Assembly: GCF_002863565.1 (NCBI RefSeq) | Contig: NZ_PGUW01000001.1 | Location: 1-64,000 of the forward strand | Direction: 5' to 3' | Length of the DNA: 64,000 nucleotides | Source of the DNA: Bacillus sp. V5-8f | Lineage (GTDB): Bacteria; Bacillota; Bacilli; Bacillales; DSM-1321 | Shown: positions 35,502-45,513 of the stretch, one piece after another | How the letters are laid out: every line of letters begins with the position of its first letter | Position numbering within the stretch: the first letter of the stretch is position 1 | Made by a program: the position numbers and the translations under genes | The notes under the pieces: generated by a model | Databases searched by the model: none | What the model saw: the letters and a program-made list of their open reading frames with translations, nothing else | What the model was told of the DNA's origin: nothing

Positions 35502-37010
35502 TTAATCGTGTTTGCTCCAGTAGGTAGAAATGCCGTCGAAAATTGCCTTCGCAGCTTTATCCCGATATGTGGCGGAGCCTAATTTAGCGGCATCGCCAGA
35601 ATTGGTGGCAAACGCTAATTCTGCTAAAGCACTTGGCATTTTTGTATATTTTATTACATAATAATTCGCTTGTTTGACTCCTCTGTTCCTTGTACCCAGT
35701 TCGGAAACCATTTCGCTTTGGATATAGGTCGCCAACTCCTGGCTATTCGCTGAAGCATACTGGCTGTTCCAAAAGGTTTCAGTTCCATACGCCGCGGACG
35801 TACCTGCAGCATTAACATGGATGCTTACAAAAACGTCAGCCCCTACTCGGTTAGCCAGAGCAGCTCGGTCTGTTAGGGAAACATACGTGTCTCCAGTTCT
35901 TGTCATCGTTATTTTTGCACCCTCAGCATTTAATTTCGTTTGCAATCTTTTTGCAACATCGAGGGTAATATTTTTTTCAACTAATCCATTTGCAGAGGCT
36001 CCAGGGTCAGTTCCTCCATGACCAGGGTCTACAACAATTTTCAGATCCATCAATTTCTTTACAGCTTGATTCACGGCATTCTGTGAAACGGAAGCCGCAC
36101 TGCCTAAAACAACGAAATTCAGAATTGATTTTTCTAAAATGATTTTATCCGTGGCTGCTGGTATATAACTTGGCTGTGTTAAAAGAATGGGAGCATTTTG
36201 CTTAGCAGCCAGTACAGAACCTGTTAACGCATCGGCAAAGGTATACCCGGTCGTCAAAAAGGCCTTGCTTGTATTGAGATTTAGTTGTCGAATGGCATTC
36301 GCCGCAACTTCAAAACGGTTGCTGCCGCCGATCCTTAGAGGAGAAGGAAGCTGACTGGCAACCTGTGTACTTACACTGGCTGTTCCGCCCGCCACAATAG
36401 AGCCCTGTGGCTGTCTCGCAGCAATTGCCGCTTGAATCGTATCTGGCAAGCGCTCAGGCAAGGTCAAAAGAATAGGAAAACGATTGCGGGATGCATAAGG
36501 GGCTATCGCAAGCGCATCCGGAAAGTTCGTCCCATCCGCAACAACTACTTTAGAAGAAGCCGGCAGTTGAGAAGCGATGGCAGCGGACACTTCATAACGG
36601 TCCCTTCCGCCAATTCTGCTCACGTTAGAAACATTTATGCCTTTTAGGTCAGACACAATTTGATTGGAAACACTTCCTTCACTTCCAATGATAATCACCT
36701 GTTGCGGGGCTAAGCGGCGGATTTCCGTTTTGCTTTCTTCCGTTAAATGATCCGCATGTGTCAGCAGAATCGGGGCATTTTTATAATAGGCTAGGGGTGC
36801 AGCTGACAACGCATCAGCAAAAGCCATGTAATTAACCAATACAACTGTACCCGCCGTAGTTGGCCAGCCTTTCTTCGACACATTGACCGCTACTTCAAAA
36901 CGGTCGGCACCGCCTAATCTCTCAACGGTTCCTTCAGCAGCTAATGAACGAGGGGCATGCAGCATTAAAAGCAAAGGCAAAATCAGCACAATGCTTATCC
37001 ATTTTTTCAT
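35502..37010 (-). CDS. lytC: N-acetylmuramoyl-L-alanine amidase with CWB2 repeats (LytC-like)
   Basis: A 502-residue secreted autolysin. Signal peptide residues 1-24 end ...RSLAA. Three cell-wall-binding type 2 repeats follow, about 28-320, each with a GGxxRFEVAxN- or RYEVS-type core and an FADALSAAPLAY-like segment. An Amidase_3 domain spans about 325-500 with zinc ligands in DPGHGG, LVEKNI and SIHVNA and the catalytic Glu in ALAELAF. It cleaves the MurNAc-L-Ala bond in peptidoglycan and is close in length and order to LytC (CwlB, 496 residues) of Bacillus subtilis. It lies downstream of the LytB-like gene but behind a terminator; lytA is missing. Confidence 0.93.
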   Translation of the reverse strand: MKKWISIVLILPLLLMLHAPRSLAAEGTVERLGGADRFEVAVNVSKKGWPTTAGTVVLVNYMAFADALSAAPLAYYKNAPILLTHADHLTEESKTEIRRLAPQQVIIIGSEGSVSNQIVSDLKGINVSNVSRIGGRDRYEVSAAIASQLPASSKVVVADGTNFPDALAIAPYASRNRFPILLTLPERLPDTIQAAIAARQPQGSIVAGGTASVSTQVASQLPSPLRIGGSNRFEVAANAIRQLNLNTSKAFLTTGYTFADALTGSVLAAKQNAPILLTQPSYIPAATDKIILEKSILNFVVLGSAASVSQNAVNQAVKKLMDLKIVVDPGHGGTDPGASANGLVEKNITLDVAKRLQTKLNAEGAKITMTRTGDTYVSLTDRAALANRVGADVFVSIHVNAAGTSAAYGTETFWNSQYASANSQELATYIQSEMVSELGTRNRGVKQANYYVIKYTKMPSALAELAFATNSGDAAKLGSATYRDKAAKAIFDGISTYWSKHD

Positions 37011-37045
37011 GTTTGTCTCCTTTTTCTGGCTGTTTTTTTAAAAAT

Positions 37046-37083
37046 GAAAAAGGGATTAGAACATGTTCACTAATCCCTTTTTC
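37046..37083 (-). terminator. Terminator between the LytB-like and LytC-like genes
   Basis: AAAAAGGGATTAG and CTAATCCCTTTTT form a long stem around an AT-rich loop, with T-runs on the minus-strand side. Confidence 0.85.
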
Positions 37084-37098
37084 TATTTTCCGATTAAG

Positions 37099-39342
37099 TT
37101 AGTACTGTTCCGTGCTCAGAATCGAGGTAGGATAGTAGAATTGAAGAATCTGTTCGTACGTTTGGCCGGCTGTAGCCCGGTTATGGGCACCATACTGGCT
37201 CATACCGATACCATGGCCATATCCTTTGCCGTTGATTGTGAAAGAATCGGCCGTTTTAGCCACAGATGTCAACAAGGAGCTTTTGAAGCGTGTGCCGCCA
37301 AACATCGCTCTTGCCTGCACACCAGTGCGTTTGATATCCGCACTATACTTCTTGAGCGGTGCTGTGCCATCACAATCTCCATTTTCACAGCTATATTTAT
37401 TTGTTGTTTTGTCCTTTATATAGAAATCTACTGTCAATGTCGTATTGGTAACACGTCCACCTGCATTTCTTTCCGGACCGACAACAAAATCATTAATGGC
37501 AACCAGTTTAATTTCCTTATTGCTGTATCCATTTGCAGAAAGCCAGTTTTTAACTGAATCCGCTAAAAACGTGTCTTTCTCGGCAGTACTCCACCACCAA
37601 CCCGGATTATACAGCGCTTTGGCTGGATCGCGGTTCACACTTTCAGCTATCTGCTGCGGATCAATTTGGACCTTATCCACCTTCAGATTCCAACTCATGC
37701 CGCTCCACTGTCCAGTCGTATCATAAGGATCAACACTGTTTGCCAGGAATGGCAGCTTTGCAGACCCCCACTCATCCTGATTGGTTGCCGTCATTCCCCC
37801 GTTACTCGAGGAGAACCAAGTGCTTACCAGCTTTATGTTGCCGTGTGAATCGATATATTTGAGAACTTTTGCACGGGTACTATCGACCGCATCTGTAGAG
37901 CGTTCATCCCAATTGTAGCCTCCATAAACCTGGTAGCTGATTGTATCCACAACGGTTTTTCCCAAATCATCAACCGAGTAAGTCCTTGCTGCAACAGCCT
38001 GAGCCTTTAAAGCCTCGGAAGCCCAGCTGGCCGGCATTTCACGTGGCACGACACCCTTTAAGTAGTCTTCAAAAGGAATATCCCTATTGACCGGTCTTAC
38101 ATTTGTTCCTGATTCAATCGAAAAATCCATGTTTCCAAGATACGGTTTACCATTCAAAAGGATTTGATTGTCTAATGAGTACCGTTCCGGGACAAGGCTA
38201 AAGCTGCTTGCAAAACTCTTCACAATGCTGTTTCCTTTATACAGGACGAGTTGTCCACTTTCTGCCTTGATCGAATAAGGAGTGCCTTGCGCCAACGTAT
38301 ATTCATTAGGCAGGGTGTTGACTAGTGTTTCACCCACGGACTGCGGTCCGCCCAAGATATGAAAATTGGAGGTTGCTTTTTCATTAAAAATTCCAGCTAC
38401 TTTTTCCGGTAATTTGTCACGCGACGTCAAAAGTAAAGGAGCATCACTTTTGGCCGCAAGCACAGAACCGGTTAGTGCGTCGGCAAATGTTGCACCATTC
38501 GAAATAAATGCCGTATCGGCGTTCATTCCTAATTGAGAAACAATATTAGCAGACACCTCATAACGATCCTTGCCCCCGATACGGGTTGGCGACACCAGTT
38601 GGTCCTCCACAGCTGGGCTTACACTTCCTGCGCCACCAATAATTAATGTAGAGGTTTTCCCTACCAAAGCCTTCTTAATGGCATCAGGTATATAAGAAGG
38701 AGCTGTCAACAGAATAGGAAGACTATTTTTGGCCGCATAAGGCGCGATAGCCAATGCATCAGAAAAGATTAGTCCATTGGTTACGACAGCTTTCTGTGAC
38801 GAAGGAAAGTACGAAGCAACCTGTTGGGAAACTTCAAAACGATCCTTACCATCAATGCGGACTACCTGAGAAGCCAAGGTTTTTAATTTTGATTCCACAG
38901 CTTCCGATACGCTACCGGTTCCCCCAACGATCATGATGGTCGAAGGGCGAAGGGTTTTAATCCTATTCTCCATCACTGCAGGCAATGAATCAGTGCTGGT
39001 TAATAGAATCGGTGCATCTTTTTGGTAAGCCAATGGCCCAGCTGACAAAGCGTCAGCAAATGCATTTGAATTTACAATTACTACTGTGCTCGCCGACTTC
39101 CATCCGGCGGCAGCCACATTGTCAGCCACCTCAAAACGGTTCTGGCCTGAATAGCGGATATTATCACTCTCAAATTTGTAAGAGCCTTTTGCTTCAATAT
39201 CAATGCTTTGCTTGTTCCCTATGTAGTTTTGAAGCTTGACCGAAATGGTCGAAGCTGCAGATGCAGACGAAGGGCCAAGCATTGATCCAGATGTAAACAG
39301 AACAATTGCCAACACTACTAACATTAGCTGTTTTTTCCTCAT
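37099..39342 (-). CDS. lytB: SpoIID/LytB domain protein with CWB2 repeats (LytB-like)
   Basis: A 747-residue secreted protein. A signal peptide, about 1-30, ends SASAAS. Three CWB2 repeats span about 60-350 (GQNRFEVADNV, GKDRFEVSQQV, GKDRYEVSANI). The SpoIID/LytB domain lies at about 420-745 with YLKGVVPREMPASWASEALK, AQAVAARTYS and the C-terminal GYGHGIGMSQYGAHN. LytB of Bacillus subtilis modifies the LytC amidase; the SpoIID fold is a lytic transglycosylase on denuded glycan. The CWB2 block is N-terminal as in LytB. Own terminator downstream. Confidence 0.92.
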   Translation of the reverse strand: MRKKQLMLVVLAIVLFTSGSMLGPSSASAASTISVKLQNYIGNKQSIDIEAKGSYKFESDNIRYSGQNRFEVADNVAAAGWKSASTVVIVNSNAFADALSAGPLAYQKDAPILLTSTDSLPAVMENRIKTLRPSTIMIVGGTGSVSEAVESKLKTLASQVVRIDGKDRFEVSQQVASYFPSSQKAVVTNGLIFSDALAIAPYAAKNSLPILLTAPSYIPDAIKKALVGKTSTLIIGGAGSVSPAVEDQLVSPTRIGGKDRYEVSANIVSQLGMNADTAFISNGATFADALTGSVLAAKSDAPLLLTSRDKLPEKVAGIFNEKATSNFHILGGPQSVGETLVNTLPNEYTLAQGTPYSIKAESGQLVLYKGNSIVKSFASSFSLVPERYSLDNQILLNGKPYLGNMDFSIESGTNVRPVNRDIPFEDYLKGVVPREMPASWASEALKAQAVAARTYSVDDLGKTVVDTISYQVYGGYNWDERSTDAVDSTRAKVLKYIDSHGNIKLVSTWFSSSNGGMTATNQDEWGSAKLPFLANSVDPYDTTGQWSGMSWNLKVDKVQIDPQQIAESVNRDPAKALYNPGWWWSTAEKDTFLADSVKNWLSANGYSNKEIKLVAINDFVVGPERNAGGRVTNTTLTVDFYIKDKTTNKYSCENGDCDGTAPLKKYSADIKRTGVQARAMFGGTRFKSSLLTSVAKTADSFTINGKGYGHGIGMSQYGAHNRATAGQTYEQILQFYYPTSILSTEQY

Positions 39343-39514
39343 AAACCCAACCTTCCAAAATATTATTCTTTTTTGTAATACCTTACTAACCTATCAAAAT
39401 TTTACATACCGGTAAATGGCAAACTCATGTGACAAATGTACCAATTAGGGCTGAATAACTATGATTCTGGTAGAATTGGAAAGAACTGTTACTAGAACAA
39501 ATAAATAGTAGGTA

Positions 39515-39523
39515 TGGTATAAT
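39515..39523 (+). promoter_or_regulatory. Extended -10 promoter of secA2
   Basis: TGGTATAAT is an extended -10 element (TGn plus consensus TATAAT) 48 bases before the secA2 start. No good -35 is present at the usual distance, as is common with extended -10 promoters. Confidence 0.6.
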
Positions 39524-39570
39524 ACAACCTGTTAATAGTTAGATTTATCTAGGAAACAGGAGAGAACACA

Positions 39571-41964
39571 ATGATATCCAAAGTGAAAAAAATCTTTGAT
39601 GATAGTGCGAAAGATTTAAAACGACTCACCCAATTGGCAGACAATGTGAATAAAGCAGAGAAAAAGTATGAAAAACTATCAGATGAAGAATTGAAGAATA
39701 TGACATTTTCTTTTAAAGAGAGGCTGCAAAACGGAGAAACCCTTGCAGATATAGCTGTTGATGCCTTTGCAGTGGTGAGGGAGGCTAGTAAACGTGTAAT
39801 GGGTCTTAGGCATTATGATGTCCAGTTGATTGGCGGTTTCGTGCTTCATGAAGGTTCAATCGCGCAAATGCAAACCGGTGAAGGAAAAACCCTTGTTGCT
39901 ACCCTTCCTAGCTATCTTCGTGCCTTGGAAGGCAAAGGAGTCCATGTTATAACAGCAAATGAATATTTAGCAAGGCGCGATAAAGAGCAAATGGGAAAAG
40001 TCCATGAATTCCTTGGCTTAACCGTGGGCCTAAATATATCTGATATGCAGCCAAATGATAAAAAAGCTGCCTATGTAGCAGATATTACATACGGAACCGG
40101 TACAGAATTTGGCTTTGACTATTTGCGCGATAACATGGTTGCGGCAAAAGAAGATAAGGTGCAACGCGGCCATCATTATGCGATTGTCGATGAAATTGAT
40201 AGCATTTTGATCGATGAAGCGAGAACTCCGCTCATTATTGCGAAAAAATCCAGCCAGGGTGCAGAGTTATCAGAAATCACTTCCTTTTTGGTAAAATCCT
40301 TCAAAAACGAAGAAGATTACGAATTATTCCAGGAAACGAAGCAGATCAACTTAACCGATCAAGGTGCCTCTAAAATCGAGGCCGCTTTTGGTATCGAAAA
40401 CCTTTATGATACAGAAAACCAGGTATTGGTCCATAATGTCATGCAGGCATTAAGGGCGCATTACGTCATGATCAGGGATGTCGACTATATCGTAAAAGAA
40501 GGCAAAGTAATGATCATCGATAAATTTACCGGCCGCGTCATGGAAGGAAGATCATTCAGCGATGGGCTGCACCAGGCAATCGAGGCCAAAGAAGGCGTCG
40601 AGATCACCGATGAAAATGAAACCCAGGCGACGATTACGATACAAAATTACTTCCGTATGTACGAGACCCTTTCCGGAATGACGGGCAGTGCCACGCCTTC
40701 CAAAAAGGAATTCTATGATACGTACCGGCTTCCGGTTATTACCGTACCGACAAACCGGCCAAATCAAAGAATTGATTTAGAAGATTTAATTTTTAATGAT
40801 TATGAATCGAAGGTACGCTATATCGTTTCCGAGATTAAGAGACTTAATAAAGAAGGAAGGCCTGTTTTAATAGGAACAACTTCTATCGAACAATCAGAAA
40901 AACTATCCAGCTATTTACTAAAAGCAAATATCAAGCATCAAATCCTGAATGCGAAAACGGAAGAAGACGAAGCCCGCATCATCGCGATGGCTGGACAAAA
41001 AGGCCAGGTCATGCTTGCGACCAATATGGCAGGAAGAGGAACGGATATCCTTCTTGGGGATGGCGTCAGGGAATTGGGCGGCCTCCATATCATCGGAACC
41101 GAACGGCATGAAAGCAAACGGATCGACATGCAGCTTAGAGGTCGCGCAGGCCGTCAGGGTGACCCAGGTTCCTCCCAATTTATCATTTCTCTGGAAGATG
41201 ATTTGTTCACCTATTATGACGAAGACGATTTTGTACGATTCAAAAAGAAAGTAAAGGTGAATGAGGACGGAATCGTCATCTCTCCAGATCCTTTGAAATT
41301 TGTTGAAAAGGTTCAGGAAATGATTGAAAGCAGCCATTTCTCTGCACGTAATCATTTATTAAAGCTTGATAATACAGCTGACCAGCAAAGTAAAATCATC
41401 TATTCCATGCGGGATCACATTCTTGATTTGGAAGGCCAGGAGCTTTTCACTGAATTTATGGGTTATATGGATAACTTCTTCACAAAAACCGTCGAGTTAT
41501 ACTGTCCTGATCAGAGAGAGAATTGGAATCTTCAAGGATTAGTCGAGCAGGTATCATTCCTGGGCTGGAACGTAAGGGACATCGAAGACCTAGAGCGTGA
41601 AGAAATCATCGATAAATTGAACGGAGAACGGGAGCAACTGCAAACGGAAATCATGGAGCTGCAGGATGACGAACAGCTTTCCTACCGATTGAAACGCTTA
41701 ATGCTCCAACAAATCGATAGCAATTGGATTGCCCATCTTGATTCGATGACTGAATTAAAAGAAGGAAACGGATTGCGCGGTTATGCACAGGAAGATCCTT
41801 ACCGGATTTTTTCTCTCGAAGCGCTGGATGAATTTAATGGACTTCTTTATGAAATCCATTCTAAAATCAGCATTCAGTTTATAAATCTTGTAAGAAGCAA
41901 AAAGGGTTTAACGATTACAACGGAGGAGGAACTCGCTAGCAATGGGCCTATTTCGCAGGAATAA
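39571..41964 (+). CDS. secA2: Accessory Sec translocation ATPase SecA2
   Basis: A 797-residue SecA-family motor. Walker A is GEGKT at 103-107, Walker B DEID at 207-210, and the second motor domain has [10 protein letters not shown] and [11 protein letters not shown]. It is shorter than the housekeeping SecA (about 840) and ends [15 protein letters not shown] without the C-terminal CxCxSGKxxxxCC zinc tail, as SecA2 of Bacillus anthracis does. The slaP gene overlaps its end, the exact partner arrangement of S-layer export in Bacillus anthracis. A clear AGGAGAG precedes the ATG. The housekeeping secA must lie elsewhere. Confidence 0.92.
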   Translation: MISKVKKIFDDSAKDLKRLTQLADNVNKAEKKYEKLSDEELKNMTFSFKERLQNGETLADIAVDAFAVVREASKRVMGLRHYDVQLIGGFVLHEGSIAQMQTGEGKTLVATLPSYLRALEGKGVHVITANEYLARRDKEQMGKVHEFLGLTVGLNISDMQPNDKKAAYVADITYGTGTEFGFDYLRDNMVAAKEDKVQRGHHYAIVDEIDSILIDEARTPLIIAKKSSQGAELSEITSFLVKSFKNEEDYELFQETKQINLTDQGASKIEAAFGIENLYDTENQVLVHNVMQALRAHYVMIRDVDYIVKEGKVMIIDKFTGRVMEGRSFSDGLHQAIEAKEGVEITDENETQATITIQNYFRMYETLSGMTGSATPSKKEFYDTYRLPVITVPTNRPNQRIDLEDLIFNDYESKVRYIVSEIKRLNKEGRPVLIGTTSIEQSEKLSSYLLKANIKHQILNAKTEEDEARIIAMAGQKGQVMLATNMAGRGTDILLGDGVRELGGLHIIGTERHESKRIDMQLRGRAGRQGDPGSSQFIISLEDDLFTYYDEDDFVRFKKKVKVNEDGIVISPDPLKFVEKVQEMIESSHFSARNHLLKLDNTADQQSKIIYSMRDHILDLEGQELFTEFMGYMDNFFTKTVELYCPDQRENWNLQGLVEQVSFLGWNVRDIEDLEREEIIDKLNGEREQLQTEIMELQDDEQLSYRLKRLMLQQIDSNWIAHLDSMTELKEGNGLRGYAQEDPYRIFSLEALDEFNGLLYEIHSKISIQFINLVRSKKGLTITTEEELASNGPISQE

Positions 41965-42823
41965 GAAAGCAAAGCAAGACCCGGTTGCTGTAACGATCGA
42001 GGAACCGGTAGATCAACAGCAAGAAGAAGTCAGTACCGTCCTTTCCATCCACCCTGAGTGGGAAGTGGAGCCGCAGGAACGGTTTGTCTATCAATATCAC
42101 CATCAGCAGCTTCCTAAACTGAAGCCTAACCAGGTGTCTATTAGCGGTATTAAGTTAATCGATTATGAAGAAGGGTTTGTGGCGGTTGCCTTGTTGCGGA
42201 ACACACTTTCAAGGCCAATTACGTTTGAAGCGGTGGATCTCTTGCTGCTAGATGGCGAAGGTAACCCTTTTGCCAAGCGTCAATTTCAGCTTGATGACAT
42301 CGGCGAGCTCCCTCCGCTTTCTTGCAGGCCTTGGAGGTTCCTATTCGAGAAAGAAGATAAACTGACAAAGACAATCCCGGTAAGTGAAGACTGGCAGATT
42401 GCATTCGAATTAAAAACGCCATCAGCCGAAGCACACCATCTCGACCTGGATGCAACATGGGAAAATCAAATCACCGCGGCCCAGCGCGAGCACCTTGAAA
42501 AGCTTGTAGGAAATCTTCCTAAGCTATCACCAAGCGAAGTGAACTTCATGGGAATTGAAGCAACCTTCGTACAGGATGGAGCCTTCGCCGTAACGGTCCT
42601 GATCAGAAATGGGAGCACAAAAAATATCAAACTGGAACAAATTCCTTTTATCGTGGAAGATGGCGATGGGGATATCGTTTGCCAGGGCGGGTTCCAGATG
42701 AATAACTTTGAGGTCAAAGCAAATACAAGCAAACCATGGACATTCATCTTCCCTGCAGAGCTTGTACAAAAAGCTGAGCCTAACATGTCCAGCTGGAAGG
42801 TGTATCCGCCTGCCCAAGGCTAA
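41942..42823 (+). CDS. slaP: Accessory Sec system S-layer assembly protein SlaP
   Basis: A 293-residue soluble protein without a signal peptide. Two homologous domains, about 55-150 and 170-285, share the layout P-N-Q/E-V-x4-GI...F-V-x-V...LLRN/LIRN...D-G-E/D-G...PWxFxF. It begins with a basic, disordered N-terminus ([11 protein letters not shown]). In Bacillus anthracis SlaP works with SecA2 to secrete S-layer proteins. It overlaps secA2 by 23 bases, so the two are translationally coupled. Its client proteins are inferred to be among the surface proteins in this window. Confidence 0.9.
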   Translation: MGLFRRNKKAKQDPVAVTIEEPVDQQQEEVSTVLSIHPEWEVEPQERFVYQYHHQQLPKLKPNQVSISGIKLIDYEEGFVAVALLRNTLSRPITFEAVDLLLLDGEGNPFAKRQFQLDDIGELPPLSCRPWRFLFEKEDKLTKTIPVSEDWQIAFELKTPSAEAHHLDLDATWENQITAAQREHLEKLVGNLPKLSPSEVNFMGIEATFVQDGAFAVTVLIRNGSTKNIKLEQIPFIVEDGDGDIVCQGGFQMNNFEVKANTSKPWTFIFPAELVQKAEPNMSSWKVYPPAQG

Positions 42824-42851
42824 TATTCGTTTCAAAGTAAAAAACATAAAT

Positions 42852-42885
42852 AAAAGCAGTGAGGATTTTTACTCACTGCTTTCTT
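42852..42885. terminator. Bidirectional terminator between slaP and the convergent small gene
   Basis: AGCAGTGAG-GATTTTTA-CTCACTGCT is a 9-bp stem with AAA/TTT flanks and further T-rich sequence on the plus strand. Confidence 0.83.
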
Positions 42886-42905
42886 CTATTTAAGATTTGA
42901 TTAAT

Positions 42906-43310
42906 TTATGAAAAATCAGGCCAATTTTGTTGTTGCTCATCGCCTTCAATTTTTTCAAGCGTGCGATACTTAAAAGGAATCAAATCGCTCTCCGGCTTTT
43001 CTAAGAACTCCTTAGCAATTTCATAAGGGATTAAGTTAAATTGCTCTTCTTCCTCTGCAAGAAGATACGCCCCTGAAATCTGGCCATTATTGTTCATATC
43101 CAATGTTAAAAAGGCCGGATAATAGCTTCCATCATTAGCTTCCAGAACAGCTTTAGCCGTAATGGAGCCACCTTCCGATTCTATCGACTCATTGCTTGTC
43201 TTATCCAAAACTTTTACGGCCCAGCCTTGTTTTTTATAGCCTCCAATAATCTTTGGGGGGGTGTTTTTCAAACTCTCGATTAGTTCTTTCAATTCTTGTT
43301 CATTGTTCAT
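42906..43310 (-). CDS. Small cytoplasmic protein of unknown function
   Basis: A 134-residue acidic protein, not recognised. It has no signal peptide or membrane segment, an N-terminal helix (NNEQELKELIESLKNTP), then a beta-rich part (GGYKKQGWAVKVLDKTSNES, GSYYPAFLTLDMNNNGQISG), ending in a helical, acidic tail. The pattern suggests a small immunity- or regulator-like fold but no motif supports a function. I place the start at ATG 43310; GGAGGG lies 13 bases away, unusually far, so an alternative TTG seven codons upstream cannot be excluded. Convergent with slaP. Confidence 0.7.
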   Translation of the reverse strand: MNNEQELKELIESLKNTPPKIIGGYKKQGWAVKVLDKTSNESIESEGGSITAKAVLEANDGSYYPAFLTLDMNNNGQISGAYLLAEEEEQFNLIPYEIAKEFLEKPESDLIPFKYRTLEKIEGDEQQQNWPDFS

Positions 43311-43627
43311 GGTACTTACAAATCCCTCCAACCGTTAATAGCCAGTAAAAAACGTTATCATATAAAATCTATGTATATAAGTATAAATTGACTGCTGTCC
43401 TTTTACGTTACCATACATGTAACGATTTCTGCAAATATCGTCGTTTATTAGAAATGAAAGTGTCAAGCGCTTGTCACACTTGAAAGTTTGCAACTCAGAT
43501 ATATTGCGAATGAAATTTTTCCCAAAAATTACTATAGAGTCAATAGTCCTATAGGCTCATTCCAATTTATGTATTTTATTCTATGATTAGGAAGATTATG
43601 ATTCTATTTTTAGGAGGTAACCAATCA
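43311..43627. other. Divergent intergenic region, no gene seen
   Basis: This 317-base AT-rich spacer must hold promoters for both flanking genes. I find no pair of boxes with correct spacing that I would call, and no repeat. Confidence 0.4.
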
Positions 43628-45334
43628 TTGAAAGCGATTTCTAAAACATTTTCCTCAATGGCCGCTGTATCATTAGTACTTTCTTACATGCTGGCCCCTT
43701 CTGCGCACGCGGAAACTAACGATGCAACGAATCACCCTCATGGAATCGAGAACCAAGAGGCCGTAATGGAACTGATTAAGAACAGAAGCGTTGAAACAAA
43801 GATGGTTCAACAAGCCTCAGTAGACGTTACTCCCATTTCTTCAGAAGTCAATTACAAACAGCAACTCGCCAATAACACAGTGCATCAATATGTATTCACA
43901 ACAAACGGCGGGGAGTTTAAAGTAACACCCCGGCACCCGGCAGCAGATGACCTCGAATATGATATCGTCGATTTCAATTCTACCGAACCGATAGACGAAA
44001 GTGCAAGCAACACCTATCAGCTGGCTGCAGGCTCCTATGTTTTTGTAGTGGCGAGCTTTGGTGAACAATCACTGGACTATGACTATGTTTTAAATGGACC
44101 CTTTTCCCAAGTGCCTGATACATCACTGCCGGAGCTGCAGGTTTCCCAGCCTGCTGACGACTGGATCCGCCTTGAGAAAGGTTCCTCCTCTACCTTTACA
44201 GTCGCTGGTACTTCCAAGGCACAATACTTAAGGCTTTATGTAAACGATGAAACACGGGAGGAAGCGCATGAGCTGAATGCAAACGGATCGTTTAGCTATG
44301 ATGCCGATTTGGCTACAGGCGATAATTTAGTATTATTGGATGCTTCCATTCCAGGGGGCAATACAATCACATCGTTTTACCAAATCACCCTACCAGGCGT
44401 TACGCGCATTCAAGGAAAAGACCGGTATGATGTTTCGGCAAATATGAGCAGTACATTGAATTATTGGGGCCAAAACAATGGAACGGTTGTCATTGCTAGA
44501 GGCGATATGTTCCCTGACGCCTTAGCAGGCGGACCACTTGCATCAATGGAAGGTGCTCCTATTTTATTAACTAGAACGGCTGCTCTTCCTGACAGTGTGA
44601 AGAATACGATTGCCAACTTAGGGGCTGAGCGTGCCATCATCCTTGGCGGGACTGGATCTGTTTCAGCCAACGTTGAAGATGAGCTAGCTGAACTTGGTGT
44701 TACAGAGATCGAAAGAATTGGCGGTGCGGACCGCTTCGTTGTAGCCGCAGGTGTGGCAGAAGCAGTGTCTGAGTATTCAGAGGCCGACACGGCGATTATC
44801 GCAAGCGGTCTAGTGTTCCCCGATGCACTCTCGGCGTCTGGTATTGCGGGATTAGAGGGTATGCCGATTTTACCTGTCAGATCTGACCGTATCCCTGATC
44901 CAATCCAGACATTTATTAAGAACCATCCAGAAATTGAAGCATTTATCGTAGTAGGAGGCCCTTCAACGGTCAAAGAATCGGTAATAAGCCAGATCAGGCA
45001 ATTGAGAAATGGTGCTTATGTAGAGCGAATCAGCGGTCAAGACCGTTATGAAGTCGCACTGAATGTTGCAGAATTCGGCATGGAATATTTCGATATGAAT
45101 ATAAGCACACTTACATTTGCACGCGGCGATGTATTCGCAGATGCACTTTCTGGCGCCCCTCTCGCCAACTATTATGAAGCACCAATACTATTAACCAGAA
45201 CCAACAAGCTAGAAGAAAAAGTACAAGCCTTTTTGGAAGCCTACGAGGGTGAAACGGACCACATGCTTATTTTTGGCGGAGAAGGATCCGTTTCAAAAAG
45301 TACAGAAAAACAGTTATATGATCTAATACCTTAA
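43628..45334 (+). CDS. Secreted protein with C-terminal CWB2 repeats
   Basis: A 568-residue surface protein. I choose TTG 43628 because TTAGGAGGT lies 9 bases upstream; a frame starting at ATG 43583 runs through the ribosome binding site. The signal peptide, about 1-29, ends APSAHA. The N-terminal half, about 30-255, has two beta-sandwich-like parts; the first resembles a PPC-type prepeptidase C-terminal domain (VHQYVFTTNGGEFKVTP, then AAGSYVFVVASFGE). Three CWB2 repeats fill about 260-565 (GKDRYDVSANM, GADRFVVAAGV, GQDRYEVALNV). No catalytic motif is visible. CWB2 repeats bind wall polymers; its client or adhesive role is unknown. Confidence 0.85.
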   Translation: MKAISKTFSSMAAVSLVLSYMLAPSAHAETNDATNHPHGIENQEAVMELIKNRSVETKMVQQASVDVTPISSEVNYKQQLANNTVHQYVFTTNGGEFKVTPRHPAADDLEYDIVDFNSTEPIDESASNTYQLAAGSYVFVVASFGEQSLDYDYVLNGPFSQVPDTSLPELQVSQPADDWIRLEKGSSSTFTVAGTSKAQYLRLYVNDETREEAHELNANGSFSYDADLATGDNLVLLDASIPGGNTITSFYQITLPGVTRIQGKDRYDVSANMSSTLNYWGQNNGTVVIARGDMFPDALAGGPLASMEGAPILLTRTAALPDSVKNTIANLGAERAIILGGTGSVSANVEDELAELGVTEIERIGGADRFVVAAGVAEAVSEYSEADTAIIASGLVFPDALSASGIAGLEGMPILPVRSDRIPDPIQTFIKNHPEIEAFIVVGGPSTVKESVISQIRQLRNGAYVERISGQDRYEVALNVAEFGMEYFDMNISTLTFARGDVFADALSGAPLANYYEAPILLTRTNKLEEKVQAFLEAYEGETDHMLIFGGEGSVSKSTEKQLYDLIP

Positions 45335-45338
45335 CATC

Positions 45339-45390
45339 GGGGTCAGTCCCCCACTGCGTTAACGCTTCACTGCAGTGGGGGACTGACCCC
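45339..45390. repeat. 52-bp palindromic repeat, copy B
   Basis: Same plan and length as the copy at 14618-14669: GGGGTCAGTCCCCC, a 24-base centre and GGGGGACTGACCCC. Here the arms extend to 19 perfectly paired bases (with ACTGC/GCAGT). The centre shares TTAACGC and ACTGC with copy A. It lies 4 bases after the stop of the CWB2 gene. Confidence 0.85.
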
Positions 45391-45513
45391 AAAAAATCTA
45401 GGTAATTAGGCCTGATTTATAACCACCTGTAAAAACCTTCCTCAAAATTCAACCATTAGTAAATTTTTCCGATATAATATACAGTAGATGTAATACATTA
45501 GGAGGAGAAATAA

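Noticed and set aside
40918-41355. Minus-strand 145-codon frame within secA2
   Set aside because: Overlaps the conserved SecA motor on the other strand and shows no start signal.
45339-45390. Terminator of the CWB2 protein gene
   Set aside because: The palindrome is followed by AAAAAATC rather than T residues on the plus strand, and it has the same length and arms as the distant copy at 14618, so a mobile repeat fits better.
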